Positions 34,960 through 46,827 of a stretch of DNA of 64,000 nt are shown one piece after another (the stretch's first letter is position 1; each line of letters opens with the position of its first letter). Source of the stretch: Ligustrum vulgare (lineage: Eukaryota; Streptophyta; Magnoliopsida; Lamiales; Oleaceae); contig OY743172.1 in the NCBI GenBank assembly GCA_963555705.1, positions 27,961,446-28,025,445 on the forward strand, read 5' to 3'. The translations under genes and the position numbers were made by a program. The notes beneath the pieces are model-generated. The model was not told where the DNA came from, searched no databases, and saw only the letters and a list, made by a program, of their open reading frames with translations.

Positions 34960-35160
34960 TTGATTATATCGTACAACATTACATAATTCAATAATAGACT
35001 TAGCTGTGGATCATACATCCAAATAGAATATGTAGATCCCAAATACTTCAAACAATTGCTAAAAAGATTAATTTCTACGATAAAATACCCAATTTGGTAC
35101 AAATTCACACTAAACCTCTAATCAGATTATAGTAACCCCCACAACACATTTCTACATTTG
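34960..35160. other. Short spacer beyond the ULP gene
   Basis: AT-rich, presumably the ULP gene's 5' region. No further exon identified. Confidence 0.4.
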
Positions 35161-35165
35161 AGGGG

Positions 35166-35280
35166 GGGCACCTGCATCCATTTAAGTCATACATGGTTGC
35201 AGTTTAGAGCAATAATGTGTCTGCTGTGAATGAAGCTCTTAATGAGATATATGTGGAGGAGGAGGATTATGATAGACTGC
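35166..35280 (+). pseudogene. Captured fragment of clathrin heavy chain
   Basis: Plus-strand frame [37 protein letters not shown] then YDRL. This is a distinctive stretch from the clathrin heavy-chain repeat region, the coat protein of endocytic vesicles. A TAG at 35205-35207 replaces the expected Gln. Similarity ends after YDRL. The host gene is far larger (about 1,700 residues), so this is an isolated exon piece, probably carried in by the transposon. Confidence 0.8.
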
Positions 35281-35907
35281 ATCGCAGACTCTCTAATTTA
35301 ATTGCTGCAATCCCGGTGTTTTTAACAATTATCATGACAGTGTAGATATGTTGGATTGGAAGCAGGAACAAATTCAATAATCCCTACCCAATTTCATTTC
35401 TGAAGCAGCTGAACAAAACAAAATTGTAACATACCCATCATGGAAAAATGTAGCAGAACTCTCAGCAATTGAATACAAATACATCAACCAAAAAATCAGT
35501 CACAGCATACCCAAAAATTATGACAACTTAGATAGAGATACATTCAAACTGTGTTGTTGCTCACACTTCTGCTTCACAATTCACATAACTGGGGGTCTAC
35601 TGAGTATTGACATACTCATAATATTAAATAAATTGGACTTGCCACCTCAAGGAGCCAACATTTGCTGGTATATAATTTTTTTATATATCTAATGTCATGA
35701 TAAATGTGGGAACATTGTTATTTTGTTTCTTCTAGTTGAAAGGGGGATTAAAAAATTAAAGAAGAAGGAAGAAACTTCTACACCAATGCCCTCGATCAAT
35801 TGGCTAGTGACTTTGTGGACCAAGTACTTTGGTCCTTTGTTTATGACTACTCCATGGTACTAACATTACTCGTCATATGCTTCCTGACCTATATTTATCA
35901 AATGCAG
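35281..35907. other. Unassigned filler between captured fragments
   Basis: About 630 bp that does not match clathrin or syntaxin coding sequence. Short open stretches exist (for example around 35740-35870) but I cannot assign them. They could be intron sequence carried with the syntaxin exon or further captured pieces. Confidence 0.4.
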
Positions 35908-36113
35908 GACAGAGAAAGAAATGAATCGTCGCAAGGACATGGTTGCAAATTTAAGATCAAAAGTAAACCAGATGGCTTCCACATTGAACATGTCAAACTT
36001 TGCAAATAGGGATACCTTACTGGGACCGGAAATCAAGCCTGCTAATGCCATTAGTGGAACAAATGACCTTGACAACCATGGCATTGTTGGTCTTCAAACA
36101 CAAATCATAAAAG
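35908..36113 (+). pseudogene. Captured exon of a SYP5-type syntaxin
   Basis: After an acceptor (AATGCAG) the exon reads TEKEMNRRKDMVANLRSKVN, MASTLNMSNFANRDTLLGPE, IKPANAISGTNDLDN, GIVGLQTQIIK. This is the linker region ahead of the SNARE helix of plant SYP51/SYP52 (Qc-SNAREs of the prevacuolar/vacuolar pathway). The exon ends at 36113 where the family continues EQDEGLE; here the base after the exon is followed by GCTAGT instead of GT, so the donor is lost or is a GC donor, and reading on gives a stop. No SNARE helix exon follows. It is a genomic fragment with its intron edge. Confidence 0.82.
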
Positions 36114-36159
36114 GCTAGTGGCTGCAGCTTACTTCTATAACTTTTTTTTCTTAATTTAT

Positions 36160-37717
36160 GGGTTAATAGCACAAAACGTCCCAACGTTTTGATTTTTGAC
36201 GCTAAACATCCCAACCTTTACAGTTTTTGGTAGAAGACATCCTTTCTGTCAATTTTAACCCCATTTCACAAATTGAACAGTAAATGTCAAGGGCATTTTC
36301 GTCCAAAAAAAAAAGCAGCCCATTCATACTTGGGTAATTGGCACAAAACGTCCATACGTTTGACACTTATTGTGGAAAAACGTCCCTACGTTTATTTTTT
36401 TGGCGAATAACGTCCCTACCTTTATTTTTTTAGCGAATAACGTCCCTACCTTTAAATTTTCTTGTTCATTAGTCCCCAAATTTTACTTTTCTTTCAATTT
36501 AGTCATTCCGTATTTTATTTAAAGGTAATTGTCTTCAAACGTGTATAACTTTTGATCTACAACTCCGAATTGCACTCCGTTTTTTGCGTTGAACTCCAAA
36601 TTCAACCATCTTTCTTATGATGTATCATGTGCTCATTTATTAAACATTTCGTTTTGACTTTTGTATAGTAGATACTTATTTTGTTAGGACATAATTGATT
36701 GACGTAAATTGATTTCTGTAAATTTTATTGAAACAGTGAAATTTTAATTTTAGTGTGTGTTCGGTGGCCAGCGGAATTTATAAATTGGATTTATTTGACT
36801 TTGTAATCTTTTTAAGGTAAAATATTTGGTTAAAAATTGGTATGTTTAGCCCCTGTTTGAGCCATGTTATAATCTCTAATAACTTTCTGAACAACACACA
36901 TTCCCTCTCTTCAAATCACTTTTTAAAAATTGGAGAAAGAGATAGAATGTGTGTTGTTCAGAAAGTTATTAGAGATTATAACATGGCTCAAACAGGGGCT
37001 AAACATACCAATTTTTAACCAAATATTTTACCTTAAAAAGATTACAAAGTCAAATAAATCCAATTTATAAATTCCGCTGGCCGCCGAACACACACTAAAA
37101 TTAAAATTTTACTGTTTCAATAAAATTTACGAAAATCAATTTACGTCAATCAATTATGCCCTAACAAAATAAGTATCTACTATACAAAAGTCAAAACGAA
37201 ATGTTTAATAAATGAGCACATGATACATCATAAGAAAGATGGTTGAATTTGGAGTTCAACGCAAAAAACGGAGTGCAATTCGAAGTTGTAGATCAAAAGT
37301 TATACACGTTTGAAGACAATTACCTTTAAATAAAATACGGAATGACTAAATTGAAAGAAAAGTAAAATTTGGGGACTAATGAACAAGAAAATTTAAAGGT
37401 AGGGACGTTATTCGCCAAAAAAATAAAGGTATGGACGTTATTCGCCAAAAAAATAAACGTAGGGACGTTTTTCCACAATAAGTGTCAAACGTAGGGACGT
37501 TTTGTGCCAATTACCTAAGTATGAATGGGCTGCTTTTTTTTGGACGAAAATGCCCTTGACATTTACTGTTCAATTTGTGAAATTGGGTTAAAATTGACAG
37601 AAATGATGTCTTCTACCAAAAATTGTAAAGGTTGGGACGTTTAGCGTCAAAAATCAAAACGTTGGGACGTTTTGCACAATATATGTCAAACGTTGGGACG
37701 TTTTGTGCTATTAACCC
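36160..37717. repeat. Long palindrome (inverted repeat, arms about 745-775 bp)
   Basis: The left arm from GGGTTAATAGCACAAAACGT (36160) to about 36903 is the reverse complement of about 36945-37717, with few mismatches by eye and one extra copy of about 30 bp (TGTCAAACGTTGGGACGTTT) in the right arm. The spacer at the centre is only about 40 bp. Arms carry the CGTCCCTACGTTT motif in tandem and an inner GTGTTCGGTGGCC/GGCCGCCGAACAC sequence. No coding content. It is probably a fold-back or MULE-type long-TIR element, or two head-to-head copies; transcripts would form a long hairpin. Confidence 0.9.
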
Positions 37718-38309
37718 TTCTTTTATCTTGTAGCCTTGCTCCCCAACTTTGATAATAAAAGTTCATCTTTACCCATTTTCACTCTGAGCAGAGTAAGACA
37801 ATGGCCTTGAGAAATTGGAGTTAGGGTTAAGCTATATTCAAACAATCCCCTCCCAAAAAATCAACCAAATGGCATCGAGAAATTTTTTTTCAGTGCAATC
37901 AAATTGAGGGCATTACAGCATATATTTTAAAAACAAAAACTGGTTACGCATATTGTTGATAAAAGTACAGTCGATGATGGTGAAGCTTCAACTACTGATA
38001 AAACACAAAAAGAAGAAAAAGGATATGGAAATGAGCACTTACAGTCTTCTTGTTTCTTGGTTGGAAGAGATTGTTGTCGATGAATCCTTTCACAGAGATG
38101 GTGGCGTCGCTTGGATGCTAAAACGAGTTGAAGAGACCCGTTAATTTTTGAAAAAAATTTCACAATGGAGGGAGGAAGAAGAGCAGGAAGAGAGGAAGGT
38201 CGGTGATGGTGAGAGAAAATGACAGAATGTTTGGAATTAGGGTATATTGAAGAGGGGGGGCACTTGTGTAATTTGATCGTTAATTTCCTTTTTGATTTAA
38301 TTTAAAAAT
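37718..38309. other. Spacer between palindrome and LTR element
   Basis: No gene supported. It contains a run of seven G near 38252 (GGGGGGGCACTTGTGTAATT), similar to GGGGGGGCACCTGCAT at 35162; the latter is explained by clathrin coding sequence, so the likeness may be chance. Host sequence continues across the next element at 44650. Confidence 0.45.
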
Positions 38310-38518
38310 TGTTATAAATAAATGTATATATATATGTGAATGACATTACCATTATACCCCTGCAAACTTTACAGTATTACGATTGTGCCATTGTCCACTC
38401 CTATAAATAGGAGTCATTTCATAAACATTCTTACACCTTGAATTGGAATGAAGAATTCTTTCAATTCTCTCCATCTCTTTCTCTAATGTTGTTCTTAGAA
38501 ATTGATAGTTTTATAACA
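38310..38518 (+). repeat. 5' LTR of the gene-carrying element
   Basis: 209 bp, TG...CA, with a TATA-like CTATAAATAG at 38401-38410 and a CT-rich segment after it, as in a compact promoter. It matches the 3' copy along its whole length. Confidence 0.93.
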
Positions 38519-38649
38519 CGTTATCAGCACGAGTCTCTAACCAATTGAGTAATAACGGGAGTATGCTCTACAGTTGCATCTAAATGATGAGCCTCTGTAT
38601 CAGAAACCTGATTATTACTAACCAATGTTTCCTTTTCTCTCAAACTGAA

Positions 38650-38980
38650 AAAGAATGATTCTGGCCGATCCAGATATCCGATCGACGATCGGCCACCGCC
38701 ATCAGAACGGGCTTGTCAAGGAGAAGACTCGCCTAAAATTTGGCGCAGAACCAACGGCTGAAACAAAAGATATCGACCGAAGAAGAAAATCTGAAAAACT
38801 GTGCAAAAACAGATATCTGACCGAAAATTGAAATGCTTATTCCGGACGATTCTGAACTCCGATCGACGATCGGCCAGCGGCATATCAACGGGTTTTTCTA
38901 GGAGAAGACTCGACTGAAATTTGGCGCAAATCCAACGGTTAAAACGGAAGTTATTGTCCGGAGAAGAAGATGCTGGCGGA
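38650..38980 (+). repeat. Two-copy repeat in the element leader
   Basis: Two copies of a segment of about 195 bp share CCGATCGACGATCGGCCA, GGAGAAGACTCG and AATTTGGCGCA, at about 38678 and 38862. GC-richer than the surroundings. No supported protein. Confidence 0.7.
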
Positions 38981-39454
38981 CTGAAAAATGATGATTCCGG
39001 CCAAACGGTTGATCTTTTGGAAAATCGGAGACCACCGGCATGTTCAGGACGCCGAGGCACATATTATGGTGATGGGTCAATTTTTCCGATCACCGGCGCG
39101 TGGCGGCCGGCGGCGGCGGCGCGTGGCGGATCCGGCGATGACGAAAGGCAGTTTGTCCGTTTTGATGAATTGGATTTTTCTATGATCTTATTTTTCTGTT
39201 TTGTGCAGTTTTTAAAATATTCCGGCGGTCGAACATGGCGGTTTTCTTAAAAACTGTTTTTGGAGCAATCCTGACGAGATTTTGAACTTCGGACCAAAAG
39301 TAAGTTTGTTCTAAATTAAATTTTAAACCTATTGACGGTTTCAATTTATTCATATGAGCAATATATTAAAATATGGACGATTTTGCCCTTAATAATACAT
39401 ACAAGTATAATAATCGTAAATTAACGATTAATATGTGATCAATTGAATTATATT

Positions 39455-39650
39455 ATGCTGCCACCTACATGGTTGGTTTTACCACCTACATGGTTGGCTT
39501 TACCCGGTTTAATTATTTCATTATGTCGATTCCGCCTATATGGCCGGTTTAATTGTTTCATCTCGTTGATACCGTCTATATAGCTGGTTTAATTATTTCA
39601 TCACGTTGACACCGCCTATATGGTCGGTATATCAATTGAATACATATAAA
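39455..39650 (+). repeat. Degenerate tandem repeat (ACCGCCTATATGGCCGGT type)
   Basis: About five copies of a unit of roughly 28-57 bp containing CACCTACATGGTTGGTTTTA or CCGCCTATATGGCCGGTTTA with intervening TTATTTCATTACGTTGA. Non-coding. Confidence 0.75.
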
Positions 39651-39769
39651 CACCTCAGTTGTTGGTTAATTCTAACATATTAGAGGGTTGTTGTCAACAT
39701 ATATACTTGGTGGTATAACCCCAGTATCGTTATTGTTAATATATATATACAATATTATTGTTATTTGAT

Positions 39770-40430
39770 ACTTCATTAAATGATACCAGAAGTTATCAAT
39801 ACTAAAGTTAGAAAATATTTTATCAAATGATACCAGAAGTTATCATTACCAAAAGGTTGATAAATATTAATAAAATGTTTTATCCAATGGTACCAGAAGT
39901 TACCAATATCTGAATTTGAATGGGTGGATGAAAATTATTCAACAAGAGAATGTTGATGTATGATAAGATAATATCACATGATAGCACGGATATAGCTAAT
40001 GTGAAAATAATCTCATCAGTATTATGAGATGAATGTTAGATGATAAGTGCCTGGAAAAGTTCTTGCACGAGCACTTATATATTCCAGAAGAAGTACATAT
40101 TTACTCCAGAAGAAGTAAAAATTATCATCTAAACATACTGAAATGATATTATTATTGCTCCTGAAGAAGCATAAACGAGACATACATGCAAAATGCAAAA
40201 GGGGAAAACATTTATGATCCTCAAAATTAGAGATGTGTTTCGGGAGTAGCCGTATCCTACCACCTCTGACCTTTTGAGGAAATAAAGAAAAAAGTGTGTT
40301 TCAAGAGTAAGAAATACTCCATACTCTACCACTTTAAATCTTTGAGGTACACAAGATTAATACATTGATAAAATCCTAGAAATTTATGGTGTGTCTCAAG
40401 AGTGAGAATACTCCGTACTCTACCACCACC
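39770..40430 (+). repeat. Further short direct repeats of the LTR element
   Basis: ATGATACCAGAAGTTATCA occurs three times between 39770 and 39920. A unit with TCAAGAGTAAGAAATACTCC and CTCTACCAC occurs three times between about 40217 and 40435. They lie 5' of the captured genes and have no coding content. Confidence 0.7.
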
Positions 40431-40441
40431 TATTCTAGAGT

Positions 40442-41095
40442 TCACAAAGATAAATTTACATTAACCGGACTCCATTTTCGCTTGATTCCCCTTCCTTGCG
40501 ACCAATCTATCTTTACTCCTGCTGGATCTTGTATTGGAATATATGATTGCAACTTATCCAGCAGTTCCTCGATAGTAGGAGCAGAAATAAGGATTCTCCT
40601 AGAAAATGGAGATATGAATCCCTGTTCCACAGCATAATCAAGAAATGTTAGCAAACCATCAAAGAAATTGTTTACATTTAAAAGCCCTATAGGCTTAGTA
40701 TGGAGATCTAGTTGAGCCCATGAAGTAATATTAAAGATTTCTTCTAAAGTACCAAAACCTCCAGGCAGGGCTATGAAGGCATCAGAACCATATAACATGC
40801 AAGTTATGCGTTCATGGATAGATAAGGTTTGTACTTCATGCCCTCGTGTTTTGCCTGCAATATCAGCTAAAGGAGTAGGTATAACACCTATCACTCTTGC
40901 TTTCTCTACTAGAGCGGATTGTGAAACACAACCCATCAATCCACTGCTACCTCCTCCATACACGAGAGTGATACCTTTCTCTCCCAATTTCTTTCATAAA
41001 TCCACGGCTGCTTCTAGATACCCAAAACCTTTTCCCACTTTTGATCCACAAAATACACAGATAGTTTTGATCTGTCGAAATTTTGGTCCTTCCAT
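40442..41095 (-). pseudogene. LOG-like cytokinin phosphoribohydrolase, intronless, one stop
   Basis: LOG enzymes release active cytokinin base from cytokinin riboside monophosphate in the cytosol. From ATG 41095 the minus strand reads MEGPKFRQIKTICVFCGSK, then GYLEAAVDL-stop-KKLGEKGITLVYGGGSSGL, VIGVIPTPL, DAFIALPGGFGTLEEIF (the PGGxGTxEE signature), WAQLDLHTKPIGLLNV and LISAPTIEELLDKLQSYIP, ending at 40442. It is about full length (217 codons) except for one TGA near 40988-40990 where Gly/other is expected. Plant LOG genes normally have several introns; this copy has none and lies antisense inside an LTR element, so it is most likely a reverse-transcribed capture. Translation could still start at ATG 40987, giving 181 residues without the N-terminal strand. 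Confidence 0.88.
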
Positions 41096-41356
41096 TTTTG
41101 AAAGTAAAGAAGGAAAAACTTACGAGAAAATGTTATTTTGGGATGCATGAACTATGAAAAATGTTTGGCTATTTAAAATCGAAAAACTTCACTATTTACT
41201 GGTCGTTTTTCGAAAAAGTGAAGATTTACTTTTGACAAAATCATCCTACTCACCTTTCGGCGATTTAATATTTTTAACCAGCCTTTATCAAAACTCGTGA
41301 AAGGAAACAGAAAAAATATTTTATATGTGCATATATATCAAATGATTTACCTTGTA

Positions 41357-41929
41357 TTAATGCTGCATAGCCAAAGCATCATTGTTTATAACAGCCTGGC
41401 AAACAGGATCTTTTGCTATTATATTTTTGAGACTATATCTCTCTTTATCGCTGATGAATTTAGCCCATAAAGATAGTAGCTCACGCTGCACATATCCACT
41501 AGGGTGCGTCTCAAGAGTCAATCGGATATCATCCAATGACTCCTTACTCAGTCCACCCTTAATGAAGTCTATCTTATCATCTCGATTTATGGATGAATAT
41601 CCTATTGATTTACAACGGGTATCACATGTCCATCGAGCACATTTGTAGCAACTATTTAATCTTTTTGCTCTTCGCTTCTTTGCAAAAGTACTCTTACCTA
41701 AGCCAGGCTTGTGCTTAGAAAATGAATCTGGTAATTCACCAGCTAATCGAACTTTTGCTTCGATCAACCAGCGAACATCTTCTGGCATGCCATGATCCAT
41801 CAGCAACCTCAATCTTTCGAGCCTAATTCGATAAATTTTTCTCAAATCATTTACTGGAAGATTGGAATAATATTTGCGAATATTTGAAAGTATGATATCC
41901 ATTTTTGATGGATCTAGCCTTCTTCCCAA
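41357..41929 (-). CDS. Intact 190-aa plant protein of unknown function, intronless
   Basis: Minus-strand frame MGRRLDPSKMDIILSNIRKY ... LRLLMDHGMPEDVRWLIEAK ... a cysteine cluster CYKCARWTCDTRC ... KIDFIKGGLSKESLDDIRLT ... ending ALAMQH. It has no stop or frameshift and good codon texture, but I do not recognise the family. The C-x2-C-x4-C-x3-C pattern could bind zinc; the rest looks helical and charged. It lies in the same orientation as the LOG-like gene, 260 bp upstream of it, and inside the same young LTR element, antisense to the LTRs. Being intronless it may also be a captured cDNA, possibly of one transcript with its neighbour or of a separate one. Confidence 0.6.
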   Translation of the reverse strand: MGRRLDPSKMDIILSNIRKYYSNLPVNDLRKIYRIRLERLRLLMDHGMPEDVRWLIEAKVRLAGELPDSFSKHKPGLGKSTFAKKRRAKRLNSCYKCARWTCDTRCKSIGYSSINRDDKIDFIKGGLSKESLDDIRLTLETHPSGYVQRELLSLWAKFISDKERYSLKNIIAKDPVCQAVINNDALAMQH

Positions 41930-41949
41930 ATCATCTATTTAAATGCATT

Positions 41950-43715
41950 ATTCAACGCGTAAAAGAGCGGCGGCTCCGCGTGTCAGTGATATGGATTCCA
42001 TCAAGAAATAATGGAATAAATTATTGAAAAGGTGAGATAATATGCCATTACCTTTTTCGATATAAGGGAAGATTTGGCGACAAGATTGAGATTATGAGAT
42101 ATTTCCTTGGATATTGTACCTGATTTTTCGGTATACTAAAAGTAATAAAGGTATACTGATTTGAACTATATAGAATACTGATGAAATAAATGTTGTATTG
42201 AACCAGAAGTTCATACATATGTACAAGTGAAATATCTTATTGAACCAGAAGTTCATACGTACAAGTGAAATATGTATATAGTATGAACCAGAAGCTCATA
42301 AATGAAATATACATTGTATTGAACCAGAAGTTTAGCGATATTGTATTGAATCAAATATTCATACATAGAAATGAAATAAAATCGTATAGAACCAGAAGTT
42401 CTATAATAAACGGTTAGATTATCAAAAGTTCCAAATTATTTTCTATGAGAATAACTTATTCAGAAATTGTTTATCATACAACAATATTCTATGTCAAACA
42501 GGGAATAGCTCAAGAAGCTTTATTATTTGTAAAAGTGCGATATGCATACACTCCACCAAAGCGCACTGAGATATATGATTGAAATTACATCCCTAAAAGA
42601 ATGACATGTGTTATGGCATTTTAGCCGATTGATAATATTTGAGAACATTATGGTGAAAACACGCCTGAAGCGTAATTATGCCTGAAGCATAATGACTATC
42701 GATTCCAAAAATAAATATCTCTTGAATGATTGAAATGATTCCTTTGAGGCTAAATACTCAAAGTAAGTAAAAGGGACATAGTCAAATGATGAGATATTCA
42801 GGTACCTGATGATAGAACATATAAAGAGATCTCTCCACGTTATATTGAGATGGAATCGATAAATAAGTCAACTGCATACCCTCTTATGAAATAAGATTGA
42901 TGAAATCATAATTCTTTGGCCAAGTATGAAACCCTAATGTAGGGATTATTGTTCAAGGACCTGAAGTCCAAATGCTTAAATGTGTAAAGCCAGTAATTAT
43001 ATGTACAAATGAAAAATATTTCACAGTCGTAAAAGACGACTAGTTGCGCGCGAAATTTTTCATAGAACTGGCATGACATATGGTGGATAGACTATAGTCT
43101 AAATCACTAGCTTGAGCTCCTTGATATACCAATGAGTGAGATCAAAATGTATGATTCTCATCTCGGTACTTTGGGAGTATTCTTTGATGTACCAGTTGAT
43201 CGCGGTACGTTGGGATTTCAAGTAAAATGATTGTAGATTATATGTCGAAATTGATATCTATTTCAATGATTGATTATGCTCCTGCAAAATTAGAAATTGC
43301 AGTTTATAAAGTGCAAGAACATACATGTATAAATCATTGAAAGATTCAATATGCCCAGATTAGTATCACTATAGAATGATACAAATGACTCCATGATATA
43401 ATATGTTGAAAGTGAAATTGGAGTGTACTATTTATGACATCTGGGAAATTGATTATTCACTAGAAGTGAATACGAAAATGAATATTCACCAGAAGTGAAT
43501 TTGAAATTGATTATTCACTAGAAGTGAATTTGAAAATGAATATTTAATTATTCACTAGAAGTGAAAGATGCAATCTATGAAAGTGAATTATAGATTTGAT
43601 TATTCACCAGAAGTGAATTCTAAATTTGATTATTCACCAGAAGTGAAGAATACAATGAAAAGATTCGTGATTGCACCAATATACATGTAATATTCCATGA
43701 AAGGAATAAATACGC
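41950..43715. other. Non-coding interior of the LTR element with short repeats
   Basis: No pol domain found in any frame. It shows repeated GAACCAGAAGTTCATAC (about 42195-42420) and TTATTCACTAGAAGTGAAT (about 43450-43650), a style shared with non-coding 3' regions of copia-type elements. Confidence 0.65.
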
Positions 43716-44412
43716 GTTGCACTCTTTTTCCCTTAGCTGAGGTTTTGTCCCACAGGGTTTTCATAGCAAGTTTTTTAATGAGGCAACAGTTGAGGCGTAT
43801 TGATGAAAATTAATGAGAATAATGCACTCTTTTTCCCTTCGCTGAGGTTTTGTCCCACAGGGTTTTCCTAGCAAGGTTTTTGAGGCATCATCATAGCTAT
43901 CAACAAGCTATAATTCAGCAACACATTGTTATACTGGAATGATATCAACAAATGAAGAAAATCATACACATCTTATGAAGAATGTTATGATATCGACTAC
44001 ACACAAGAAGATTTTCATATATATTCCAGAAGAAAGATGATATCATTATTAAAAAGGTTCATGAATACTTGATTGCACACTTCAGGGGGAGAATCATGCT
44101 GTCATGCTGTACTCTTTTTCCTTCGTCCAGGTTTTGTCCCACAGAGTTTTCCTGACAAGGTTTTAACGAGGCAGCGGCTGTACTCTTTTTCCTTCGTTCA
44201 GATTTTGTCCCATTGGGTTTTACTGACAAGGTTTTAACGAGGCAGCACTGAAGCACTTCAGAACTTCAAGATTTAATACACGATTTGTTCTACTTGAACA
44301 TTATACTCAACGATTGACGATGGCCAACATCAGGGGAAGCAACTGTACTCTTTTTCCTTCGCTCAAGTTTTATCCCATTGGGTTTTCTTAGCAAGGTTTT
44401 AACGAGGCAGAA
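43715..44412 (+). repeat. Five-fold copia 3'-region block
   Basis: CTCTTTTTCCCTTCGCTGAG, then GGTTTTGTCCCACAGGGTTT, then GCAAGGTTTT and AACGAGGCA occur at about 43719, 43824, 44110, 44182 and 44347. This block is known from the stretch just upstream of the 3' LTR in many plant copia elements, usually once or a few times. It supports copia parentage of this element. Confidence 0.8.
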
Positions 44413-44430
44413 ATTGCGTAATATGTCATT

Positions 44431-44440
44431 CAAGGGGGAG
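44431..44440 (+). other. Polypurine tract
   Basis: CAAGGGGGAG directly before the TG of the 3' LTR. Confidence 0.8.
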
Positions 44441-44649
44441 TGTTATAAATAAATGTATATATATATGTGAATGACATTACCATTATACCCCTGCAAACTT
44501 TACAGTATTACGATTGTGCCATTGTCCACTCCTATAAATAGGAGTCATTTCATAAACATTCTTACACCTTGAATTGGAATGAAGAATTCTTTCAATTCTC
44601 TCCATCTCTTTCTCTAATGTTGTTCTTAGAAATTGATAGTTTTATAACA
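44441..44649 (+). repeat. 3' LTR of the gene-carrying element
   Basis: 209 bp, matching the 5' LTR with no difference seen; followed by target copy AAAAT. Confidence 0.93.
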
Positions 44650-45025
44650 AAAATCCCTTTTTTGGTCAAAGTCTATATCTCAAAACATTTTGGTTGCCAT
44701 ACCTATTTACCGATATTCCCCTAAATAAAATTAACTCAGCTTTTTTCACCCTGGGCGTTTAAAGATTTTTTAGTTTTGAGGAAAAAAAATTGTTTTAGCT
44801 ATTTCCATGGAAATTGTTTTCTTGAGGGTTGATCATTGATTTTAAACCTCACATGGAAATCATTTTCTTTCCATGAAAACTACCTGTTTGATGACTCAAA
44901 ATTTTTTGATTAAAATTCAAGTCGAAGTAAATAATTAATTTTAACCAAACATGTTTCAACTTTCATCAAAAATCTAATATTAACCCCTATCAAAAAGGGA
45001 GGGAGGTAAAAATTATATGTTAATC

Positions 45026-45060
<35 letters not shown>
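44650..45060. other. Spacer with AT run
   Basis: Host-type AT-rich DNA continuing from 38309, with an AT dinucleotide run at about 45030-45062 at the border with the next Helitron segment. No gene. Confidence 0.5.

Positions 45061-46824
<1,764 letters not shown>

Positions 46825-46827
<3 letters not shown>

Larger units (their letters stand above)
38310..44649 (+). mobile_element. Young non-autonomous LTR retrotransposon carrying two host genes
   Basis: Two 209-bp LTRs (38310-38518, 44441-44649) start TGTTATAAATAAATG and end TTTATAACA; I find no difference between them by eye. Target duplication AAAAT is present at 38305-38309 and 44650-44654. After the 5' LTR comes CGTTATCAGCACGAGTC, a start seen in plant copia-type elements, and before the 3' LTR a polypurine tract CAAGGGGGAG. 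No gag or pol frame is recognisable. The 3' part carries the repeated CTCTTTTTCC...GGTTTTGTCCCA...AACGAGGCA block common upstream of copia 3' LTRs. The central part carries two intronless genes on the minus strand. Mobility would have needed enzymes from another copia element. Confidence 0.92.

Noticed and set aside
35740..35900. Open stretch before the syntaxin exon considered as a transmembrane protein
   Set aside because: Hydrophobic only by chance of T-rich sequence; it is cut by stops in the syntaxin frame and matches no known SYP5 exon.
42400..43700. Searched for copia pol (integrase, RT, RNase H) in the gene-carrying LTR element
   Set aside because: No catalytic motif in any frame; only short repeats typical of the non-coding 3' region.
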